Of a DNA stretch of 64,000 nt, positions 8,708-15,838 are shown in pieces. The notes below the pieces were generated by a model, which did no database searches, was not told where the DNA came from, and was given only the letters and a program-made list of their open reading frames with translations. Source of the stretch: an uncultured Eubacterium sp. (GTDB taxonomy: Bacteria > Bacillota > Clostridia > Lachnospirales > Lachnospiraceae); NCBI GenBank assembly GCA_910586445.1, contig CAJUHV010000006.1, forward strand, positions 32,954 to 96,953, in the 5' to 3' direction. The stretch's first letter is position 1; each line of letters starts with the position of its first letter. A program made the translations under genes and the position numbers.

Positions 8708-11700
8708 TTATGACTGTGCTTTCTGGATAACAACTTTCACTGTTCTTGTCAGTGTCTGTTCTTCACCATCCTGATCTTTTACCTTAATTGCAACTGTGAA
8801 TGTCTCAGTAATATCATAAGAAACTGAGCTTGCTGCAGATTTTACATATACCTTCTTTGTAGTGCTGTTATATCCAATGTAGTTGGAACTAATGGAAGGT
8901 ACTACAGATAATACAGTATATTTCTCATTTGCATCATTTGCAGGCTTTTTATTAGCTTCTTCTGTGATGTATTTAGAAATCTCTTCGTTGTTATTAAATG
9001 TTGCATCTGCTGCAGCTGCAGAACCGCTTATTGCTGATACTGTAACTAATTCTACACCTGTATCACCATTTTGAGCTCCCTTAATAACAGTCAGAGTATC
9101 AAACCACTTCTGTGCTCCGTCTGCTTTTACAGGTGCTTTTGCATTCTCTTCTAAGTCACGGCCATTTAAGTCTTTCTGAACAAAGTTACCGCCATCAGCT
9201 AATAATTCTGCCATTTCATCCTTGTTAGCCGGGCTCTGCTTAATTTCTATCTTATCAGCCATAGCAACAACACAAATATTCTTAATATTTTTTGAACCTT
9301 CTGGCTTAATAGTCACTTTAGATGCTGCAGCCTGTGCTTCGATTCTTAAACCGCCCGCTGCTGTTACATCAATTTCGGAAAGTACTAACTCAGCTGCCTT
9401 CTTCATCTTAACTACTGTCTTGGTGTACTCGCCTCTTACATATACAGTACCAGTAGTATCAACTATAAGACTTCCATTCTTTCCATCAGCACCAAACAAT
9501 GCTGCATTAAAGTTTTTAAATCCTATATTGCTTGCGGTCAGAAGGATATTACCATCATACGTAGCCTGATTCTCTAAAGTATTGGATGTTACACCATTAA
9601 CCTTCATAGCATCTTTGCTGTTACCGCTCTTGGTGATTGTAATATTATCTCTAATAATTACACCAGAATTCGGAGTATTGATCAGTAATGTCACATCTTT
9701 TTCTGTATTATCCTTGTTACCAGTAATAGCTGCCGGCCAACGCTGTGCATGATCATTTAAGATCTTCACAGTATCTGCTGCTTCTGTAGTAGATATGCTT
9801 ACATTGCCCTTAATTGTACAGCCGTTCAGATCAATGTCAACGATACGGTTAATGCTCAGGTTTGTTTCTAAAACAGCATCCTCTGCTTTCTCGACCCAAG
9901 AGCTGTCAAGCTTAACCTTGCGGTATTTGTCATTTGCAAGTGCGCTCTTCAGAGCATCAATATAAGCTTTCTTCTTGTCATCAAGTGTCTTTGCAGATTT
10001 TGTAATTTCATCCCACTGCTCTTCTTTTGCGTTGCCCCATACAGCATCACCAAGTGTTGTTAATACTGTACCAGTGTATACGGACTTATCATTAAGGATC
10101 TGTCCTGACTCACCAAAGTGGTATGGCAGATTGTAGCCTGGCTCTGTGCTCAGTGTATCGCCTTCGATACTTGTTACAGCATTCGAAATTGTAAGTACTG
10201 AACTTAAACCGCTTACTTTATAATCCATTGTAGTAGAACCAATTCCGCCTGCCTGTGTTCTTGGCAGCTCGATTGTAATGGAATCAATACGTTCTACCTT
10301 ATCATCATAGCCCTGAATATGCGCTCTGATATTAGAACCTGTAGGTAATGGATTACCATTCAGTGCATAGTTGAGTGTTGCACCTACGTTTGCAGAACCG
10401 CCTGCAACGCTGATCGGCTTGTTAAATTTCACAAAGATATAGTTTCCGTCACCGGCTGTGATATCTTCATACTTCAAGGACTTAGAAACAGCTGCCCATA
10501 CAACTCTAAAGTTTGTGCTTACTGTCTGTGCTTCAACTGTGATCACACCACTTAATGTAGCTGCTGTATTGCCCACATCGTCAGAAGCACCACGGACATA
10601 CAGATCCCAGTCACCTGCATCTAAGGATGCCACTGGTTTTACGCGGATCATAGTATCCTCTGCATTGATAAAGTTCTCTGTCTCGACTTCTGCCTGTACA
10701 GATTTCTGAGAAGCATCTCTCTTTACAAAGTATGCAGTATAAGGAGAGATTGTCTTGTTTGTATCCTGGGTAGGAGTCGTTCCTTCTGCATTTGCCTTAT
10801 CGTTCATCTTAACCGGCTCGCTGAACGTTACGAAGTAGTTAGATGTCAGATTGCCATTTGCATCCTGTGCCTGCTCGATCTTATCAATTACCGGGCTTGC
10901 ACCGTCCATAGACTGCATGATCGGGTCATCACTCAGGTTCAAGATGATCTCCTCATTTGTAAGCCCGTTGGAAAGGTTCTTAATCGTATTTGCTGCAATG
11001 CGCAGACGATATTTGTTGCGGTAGTAGTGGTTGTAGGTATTCTTCGTATCGCATACTTCCGTCCAGTCAGATCTTGTCTCTACAAGATAGTCTCTTGTAA
11101 GGCCGTTCTCATTAATCTGAGATACCATGATCGGGTTGTATCCGATTGCAGCATCATGGTTGGAAATCGTAGTCCATGTGCCATTTATAAGCTGCTGAAG
11201 CTCTACTACATCGTTTGGTTCATCAGCACTGTTATGTGTTCTGAACGTATTGTTCTTATTTACAAGTGCAATATCACAGTTTGCTGTCAGCTTGAACTGC
11301 TCAGGAGACTGTACTTTCAGTTCAAAGTTAGGTCTTGCGTTATCAGCTGGCACTTCAAAGTCAACGGTTGCAGTATTGATAATGTTTCTCCAACCATCGG
11401 TAGATGCTGCCCAGTCACCTACGTTTGAAATTGCCAGTGAGTGTTTGCCTGGCTGAAGGTATTTGCCCTCGCCTAATTTAATCGTTACAATATGACGCTT
11501 ATCTACAGCATTGCGGTATGCGCCTACAGTAACGGTTCCATCTGTAACGCCTTCGTTGTTAGAATAATTCTTCTTTGAGATTACTTCGCTGGAGCTGTCA
11601 CCTGTATTAGAATCATTAGATTCATTTGTCTTTACGCCCCAGTAATTGTGCAGACCTAATGTGTCAATTGCATAGTTAGCCGGGATGTCTGCTCCATAAA

Positions 11701-13189
11701 TGCTGTTCTGTGCGCTCTGGCCGTTCTTTCCGGCATCCTGCTGACGCAGAACTGCTTCTGAAAATTCGATCTCAAGTGTATGGTTGTCAACGACATTTAC
11801 CTTTAATGCAGATGGCTGATAGCCGTCTGTCAGCTTACAGTATACTGTATTGGAAGAGTTAATAACACTGCTTGCATTTCTCTTATCCTGGAATGTAACG
11901 CTGATCGTTGTATTGTCTGTCATCGGAGTCTCCACTAACAGCTCTAATGCATTCGGCTCGCCTTCTACATCCAGAACACCAACAACCTTGTGTGTGTTAC
12001 CATTCTGGAATCCGCTGTCAACACCGCTCTTAACTGTAGCAGAGAACTTGCTCTCATCCAGTGCGCCATTTGCTTTTCTGAAATCTTTTGCTTCTACGTC
12101 TTTCTGGAAGTAAGCAACTACACGGTCTGCTGTAGGAGCTACTGCATTTGTGATAATTGCGCCAATGGAAGTATCTGTCAACTGTTCTGGATTTGGTGTC
12201 AATACGATATTTCCAATTACGCTCTGACCAATAAGGTCTTTATTGTCAGCAGCAATTACGCTTGCTGTAATCGTAGCTGTTCTTGTAGAATTCAGAGCCT
12301 GTGATGTAAATGTATTCTCAGCTACACCCTTATCCAGAGTTGCACGAGGCTCTGCGAAGTTACCAAGTGTTGTTTCGAATAATACTTCAACGCCTTCTGC
12401 ATTTACCAGCTCACCTGCGCTGTCTCTCAATTCAAACTTAACTACTCTGGTGGACTGTCCATCGGATTTCATCGGCTTATCGCCAACATCCAATTTCGGC
12501 TGATATCCAGCTGCTGCTGCAGGAGTCTTAAATTTACATGTAGTATCTTTTGCTTCGCCAGCTACTTTTACGCCCTTTACAGTCACTTCATACTCTGTAT
12601 CGTATGTAGCGCCTGCAATTGTCAGGTCTACTGTCTTGCCATCTTCGCTGACTTTTGCTTCTCTAACCGTTACATCGTTGTTAATGGTAAAGTTCTCAGC
12701 TGTCACACCTTCAGTGTCAATTGCCTGGCTGAATGTAATCTTTACACTTGTTGTGTCAGCAGCTGTAGCTGTTGCACTAAATGTTGCGCCTGGATCTTCG
12801 GTGTCACCACCCTTTGCCTTAACCTGTACGGTTCCTTTTAATGTCTTTGTGTTGTTTGTTTTACGCTTTGTGGTCTTCAGCTTGTAAGTAACCTTTACTC
12901 TACCTTCTTTTAAGCCTTTCAGCTTTACATAAGTAGGCTTTACAATGTAAGGCTTTACAATGGTCTTGTCGCTTGAAGTTGCCTTTTGAATACGCCATTT
13001 GATGCTGTTATTTTTCAAAGTCATTTTGTATTTCTGTCCGACAGTCAAAGTCTTAAACTTTGTCTTCAAAGAAACAAAAGGCTTTGTAGCAGCTGACGCA
13101 GTCATCAGATTGCCTGCTGATGACACAGAGAATGCCATTGCAGTAGATAATGTTACTGCGAGCACTCTTGTCATGAAACTCTTTTTCAT
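8708..13189 (-). CDS. Large secreted S-layer-like surface protein (expressed copy)
   Basis: A 1,493-residue protein. Residues 1-34 form a signal peptide (KK start, hydrophobic core, cleavage near ASAA). Residues 35-135 look like a lysine-rich Ig-like (BIG2-type) domain, and about 140-225 resemble the SbsA/Big_5 Ig-like domains of S-layer proteins (VKITFSQAIDTEGVTAENF). A third beta-rich domain runs to about 345. From Glu366 the protein is collinear with the two silent cassettes: long beta-rich repeats, SEAVLR followed by a hypervariable segment, and a C-terminal beta sandwich. No LPXTG or SLH motif seen, so cell-wall attachment is probably by the N-terminal part. RBS AAGGAGG 7-8 nt before ATG, strong promoter, 5' UTR hairpin. 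S-layer identity is inferred from size, composition and promoter strength. Confidence 0.82.
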   Translation of the reverse strand: MKKSFMTRVLAVTLSTAMAFSVSSAGNLMTASAATKPFVSLKTKFKTLTVGQKYKMTLKNNSIKWRIQKATSSDKTIVKPYIVKPTYVKLKGLKEGRVKVTYKLKTTKRKTNNTKTLKGTVQVKAKGGDTEDPGATFSATATAADTTSVKITFSQAIDTEGVTAENFTINNDVTVREAKVSEDGKTVDLTIAGATYDTEYEVTVKGVKVAGEAKDTTCKFKTPAAAAGYQPKLDVGDKPMKSDGQSTRVVKFELRDSAGELVNAEGVEVLFETTLGNFAEPRATLDKGVAENTFTSQALNSTRTATITASVIAADNKDLIGQSVIGNIVLTPNPEQLTDTSIGAIITNAVAPTADRVVAYFQKDVEAKDFRKANGALDESKFSATVKSGVDSGFQNGNTHKVVGVLDVEGEPNALELLVETPMTDNTTISVTFQDKRNASSVINSSNTVYCKLTDGYQPSALKVNVVDNHTLEIEFSEAVLRQQDAGKNGQSAQNSIYGADIPANYAIDTLGLHNYWGVKTNESNDSNTGDSSSEVISKKNYSNNEGVTDGTVTVGAYRNAVDKRHIVTIKLGEGKYLQPGKHSLAISNVGDWAASTDGWRNIINTATVDFEVPADNARPNFELKVQSPEQFKLTANCDIALVNKNNTFRTHNSADEPNDVVELQQLINGTWTTISNHDAAIGYNPIMVSQINENGLTRDYLVETRSDWTEVCDTKNTYNHYYRNKYRLRIAANTIKNLSNGLTNEEIILNLSDDPIMQSMDGASPVIDKIEQAQDANGNLTSNYFVTFSEPVKMNDKANAEGTTPTQDTNKTISPYTAYFVKRDASQKSVQAEVETENFINAEDTMIRVKPVASLDAGDWDLYVRGASDDVGNTAATLSGVITVEAQTVSTNFRVVWAAVSKSLKYEDITAGDGNYIFVKFNKPISVAGGSANVGATLNYALNGNPLPTGSNIRAHIQGYDDKVERIDSITIELPRTQAGGIGSTTMDYKVSGLSSVLTISNAVTSIEGDTLSTEPGYNLPYHFGESGQILNDKSVYTGTVLTTLGDAVWGNAKEEQWDEITKSAKTLDDKKKAYIDALKSALANDKYRKVKLDSSWVEKAEDAVLETNLSINRIVDIDLNGCTIKGNVSISTTEAADTVKILNDHAQRWPAAITGNKDNTEKDVTLLINTPNSGVIIRDNITITKSGNSKDAMKVNGVTSNTLENQATYDGNILLTASNIGFKNFNAALFGADGKNGSLIVDTTGTVYVRGEYTKTVVKMKKAAELVLSEIDVTAAGGLRIEAQAAASKVTIKPEGSKNIKNICVVAMADKIEIKQSPANKDEMAELLADGGNFVQKDLNGRDLEENAKAPVKADGAQKWFDTLTVIKGAQNGDTGVELVTVSAISGSAAAADATFNNNEEISKYITEEANKKPANDANEKYTVLSVVPSISSNYIGYNSTTKKVYVKSAASSVSYDITETFTVAIKVKDQDGEEQTLTRTVKVVIQKAQS
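12021..12094 (-). repeat. 74-bp inverted repeat, arm in the expressed gene
   Basis: Reverse complement of 5203-5276 without a mismatch. It covers codons 366-390 of the expressed gene. Immediately upstream (codons before Glu366) the similarity to the silent copies stops abruptly. Confidence 0.9.
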
Positions 13190-13209
13190 TTCTTTTCCTC
13201 CTTAAGATT

Positions 13210-13230
13210 ATCATGCTCTGTTAGCACGAT
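13210..13230 (-). promoter_or_regulatory. 5' UTR stem-loop of the surface-protein mRNA
   Basis: On the minus strand ATCGTGCT pairs with AGCATGAT (8 bp, one G-U) around AACAG, lying between the predicted transcription start and the RBS. Such hairpins often stabilise abundant S-layer mRNAs; that role is inferred. Confidence 0.5.
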
Positions 13231-13246
13231 AGGTTGTTGTCCTCTA

Positions 13247-13275
13247 AGTATACAATACCAGTTTACGATTGTCCA
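13247..13275 (-). promoter_or_regulatory. Promoter of the expressed surface-protein gene
   Basis: -35 TGGACA (13270-13275), 17-bp spacer, -10 TATACT (13247-13252): one mismatch to consensus in each hexamer. The silent copies have nothing comparable. Confidence 0.75.
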
Positions 13276-13871
13276 TATTGAAATTTACAAAATTACCGTT
13301 CATTTTACGGACAATTCTAGTGACTTTTGCTCCGTCTCCACTCCAACCCAAATTTTTCAGCAGGTGTAAGCACCGCCTGATAACGGTACTTAACTACCGT
13401 CACCTCTAAATAATGAAGCGTAGCTGCCAGTTCAAGGTTCTTGTATGACTCAGGTTCACTATATAGTTACGGGGTGTTTTGAAAAAAAAGTGGGGTGCAC
13501 AAAATTTTTTTTTATTTTTTTGCATAATTTTTTTGAAAGCCGTAAAACTGCCTGTTTTACGGCGTTTCTCCCGCCCTGCAGAATCTTTTTTATAAAAAAA
13601 TTTTTTCATGGCACCGTTCTGCGGGGCGTGCCTTCAAGATTAACGTACTTTCGATCTGCGTAATCAGGGCGTTTTTATTTTAAATTTGTAAATTAATTTT
13701 CAAACTATCTGTTTCTTATTGTATAATATTTCTCAGCTGCAGGCTTCTTATACTTCACAATATATGCCATATAAAAATCCCTGCTTATTTAAAGTATCCC
13801 TGTATATCCAAGCAGCCCTGCTTACAATCCTTTCATTACCAAAAGTATCCTTATCTTATATAAACGTATCC
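13276..13871. other. Gap between surface-protein promoter and carbamate kinase: hairpins and degenerate repeats
   Basis: No convincing gene. Two adjacent stem-loops lie at 13358-13379 (CAGCAGGTG/CACCGCCTG) and 13383-13400 (ACGGTA/TACCGT), upstream of the mapped promoter and of unknown role. A T-rich run covers 13505-13535, followed by a perfect 10-bp hairpin at 13539-13563 (GCCGTAAAAC/GTTTTACGGC) without a good T tract. From about 13760 to 13871 there are degenerate repeats of a GTATCCCTGCTTAT-like unit that resemble the 3' end of the carbamate kinase gene. A 67-codon lysine-rich frame (13406-13609, minus) has no RBS and is not called. Confidence 0.5.
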
Positions 13872-14798
13872 CTACTTATGAATAACTGTCCCCGCCTCAA
13901 GGTCGAGCTTATCGCCGTCCAGCTTTGTGATCACAGTCCTGCGGATCGCAGAATTATCGATAAAATCGATTGCCGCCTGTATTTTCGGCTCCATGGAGCC
14001 TGCCTCGAACTGTCCTGCCTCAAGGTACTTCTGTGCCTGTGCCACGTTTAAGTCCGCTAACGGCTGTTCATCCGGCGTTCCATAATTTAAGCACGCTTTC
14101 TGCACGCCGGTCAATATAATGAGCATTTGGGCATCGATCACTGAAGCGAGCTTTGCCGCAGCCAGATCTTTTTCTATGACTGCGGAGGCTCCCTTTAGGT
14201 TATTTGACTGCTGGAGCACCGGAATGCCGCCTCCGCCGCATGCGATGACTACCTGGTCAGCGTCCAGCAGCGTGCGTACGCTTTCGGCCTCTACGATGTC
14301 TATCGGCTTTGGTGCCGCTACGATCCTGCGGTAGCCTCCGTCTGCTTCTATGACATAGTTTCCTTTCTGCTCCTCTGCCTCTGCCTCATTGGCGTCCATT
14401 ACCCTGCCGATGATTTTAGTCGGATGATAAAAAGCATCGTCGTATGGATCTACGACCACTTGTGTCAATACGGTGGATACGGTCTTATAAATGCCCAGGT
14501 TCAGCAGCTCTGCGCGCAGGGCATTCTGCAGGTCATAGCCGATATAGCCCTGGCTCATCGCGGAGCATACGCTCATCGGCGTGGCCGTATATTCTGGATA
14601 GATCCGGCAGAACTCTGCCATGGCCTTGTGAATCATGCCTACCTGCGGGCCGTTGCCGTGGGTAATGACTACCTGATAATCGTCTTTCATAAATGCTGCG
14701 ATCGCTTTAGCTGTCTTTACGGCCGCAGTCTTCTGCTCTGGGAGCGTGGTGCCCAGTGCGTGGTGCCCCAGGGCAATGACTATTCTTTTCTTTTTCAT
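13872..14798 (-). CDS. arcC: Carbamate kinase family protein
   Basis: 308 residues, the normal family length. The family transfers phosphate between carbamoyl phosphate and ADP to make ATP, usually as the last step of arginine deiminase or agmatine/allantoin catabolism. Motifs present: ITHGNGPQVG, ACGGGGIPV, AVIEKDLAAA, and AGSMEPKIQAAIDF near the C-terminus. The N-terminal phosphate-binding loop, normally ALGGNAL, reads ALGHHALG, so Gly-Asn is replaced by His-His. RBS AGGAGG 6 nt before ATG. No arcA or argF neighbour is present, so the pathway is not evident. It may be a paralogue with another acyl-phosphate substrate. Confidence 0.85.
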   Translation of the reverse strand: MKKKRIVIALGHHALGTTLPEQKTAAVKTAKAIAAFMKDDYQVVITHGNGPQVGMIHKAMAEFCRIYPEYTATPMSVCSAMSQGYIGYDLQNALRAELLNLGIYKTVSTVLTQVVVDPYDDAFYHPTKIIGRVMDANEAEAEEQKGNYVIEADGGYRRIVAAPKPIDIVEAESVRTLLDADQVVIACGGGGIPVLQQSNNLKGASAVIEKDLAAAKLASVIDAQMLIILTGVQKACLNYGTPDEQPLADLNVAQAQKYLEAGQFEAGSMEPKIQAAIDFIDNSAIRRTVITKLDGDKLDLEAGTVIHK

Positions 14799-14874
14799 AT
14801 GGTTCCTCCTTCTGCCTGATGGATTTATTTATATGCCTCGCTATACATTATAAAAAGTATTATAAATGATAAAA

Positions 14875-14906
14875 AACGTAAAGTCCAGAATCTGGAACTT
14901 CACGTT
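14875..14906 (-). terminator. Terminator of the small membrane-protein gene
   Basis: On the minus strand AACGTGAAGTTCCA pairs with TGGACTTTACGTT, and the right arm runs into TTTTTT. It lies about 170 nt after the stop at 15076 and before the carbamate kinase RBS. Confidence 0.65.
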
Positions 14907-15075
14907 ATACATTTTGTCTTAATATTTCATTTTTAACAAGCTGAACCTTTTGTATGCATCCTCCATTTTACTGAAGCTGATCTTTAGACAGCAGCAGAGC
15001 CTGCTGATCTAAGCCGCCTCTGGCAGAACAGGCTCCCCGGCAATTAAGGCTGTGCACTGCCGTCCATATATCCTT

Positions 15076-15450
15076 TTAAAAATCCTGTTTTTCTTGATCT
15101 GTATAGTCTTCCTTAAAGATTAACTTAATGTACACACTGTTTTGTCCGGCATAAATCTCATATCCTTCCAGATTCAGCCTCGTCTGAGTAATCGGACTTT
15201 TCATCGAGGCGCGTATTCTTGATACACACTTGTAAGTATCACAATAAAATTTTAATGTAAAAAACCCACGGCGTCTGCCTAAATCATAATTTAAAATCGA
15301 CAGCATATATTCTTCTTTACTCTTAAAGCCTCCCTCTGCCAGTGTTCCCTCATCTATAAGCTCTTCTATTTCTTTGTCAATCTTAATGCAGTACCATACA
15401 AAATATAGAAAACTACCTAATACTGATAAAACTGTCGTCATAAGACTCAT
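15076..15450 (-). CDS. Small membrane-anchored protein of unknown function
   Basis: 124 residues. Residues about 4-22 (TTVLSVLGSFLYFVWYCI) form one membrane segment, followed by an acidic stretch (DKEIEELIDEGTLAEGGF) and a mixed alpha/beta C-terminal domain with basic residues (RRRGFF, CVSRIRASMK). I do not recognise a family. The start is the first ATG after an in-frame TAA; no good RBS is adjacent, which lowers confidence, but a near-consensus extended -10 promoter lies about 95 nt upstream and a terminator downstream, so the unit seems to be a real monocistronic gene. Confidence 0.6.
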   Translation of the reverse strand: MSLMTTVLSVLGSFLYFVWYCIKIDKEIEELIDEGTLAEGGFKSKEEYMLSILNYDLGRRRGFFTLKFYCDTYKCVSRIRASMKSPITQTRLNLEGYEIYAGQNSVYIKLIFKEDYTDQEKQDF

Positions 15451-15543
15451 GACGAAAAAGCAATATTACAATCTCTTCCATTGTGCTGCTGCCCCTTTCT
15501 TACTCTCAATTTATCTTTTTGTAAACAAACTACGCTGTCGTCT

Positions 15544-15572
15544 ATTATAGCATACACGTTGTTTTCTGTCAC
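15544..15572 (-). promoter_or_regulatory. Extended -10 promoter for the small membrane-protein gene
   Basis: -35 GTGACA (15567-15572), 17-bp spacer, -10 TATAAT (15544-15549) preceded by TGC (extended -10). Start of transcription would be near 15537, giving an 87-nt leader. Confidence 0.75.
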
Positions 15573-15660
15573 TAGGCATTTTCAGCTTTCTGTACTATTA
15601 TACTGCATAAAAGACAAGTACATGAGAGTTTACCCGTATAATACGCTGCCGGCTGAAAAA

Positions 15661-15760
15661 CGGGGCTGTCGCATTAAGAAAAATGATACAAGATATAGTT
15701 AGTATAAATCATTCTTCTATACTATATCTTGTATATGTTTTGCTTAGTGCGACAGCCCCG
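15661..15760. repeat. 100-bp inverted repeat, probable htrA terminator / MITE-like element
   Basis: Two 42-bp arms beginning CGGGGCTGTCGCA and ending TGCGACAGCCCCG pair with a few mismatches; the inner parts ACAAGATATAGT/ACTATATCTTGT also match. A TTTTT run follows on the minus strand, so it can terminate the htrA transcript. The stem is much longer than needed for a terminator and its outer GGGGCTG...CG core resembles the simpler terminators at 23555 and 52801. Confidence 0.65.
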
Positions 15761-15838
15761 CATTAAAATATAAATTACTTCAAAAAATACTGCGGGATTC
15801 TCATAACAATTTTATGATTTCTTTATATATAAGTTCTT

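Noticed and set aside
13406..13609. 67-codon basic ORF upstream of the surface-protein gene
   Set aside because: Made of A-rich homopolymer runs, no RBS, and it crosses hairpin and T-run structures.
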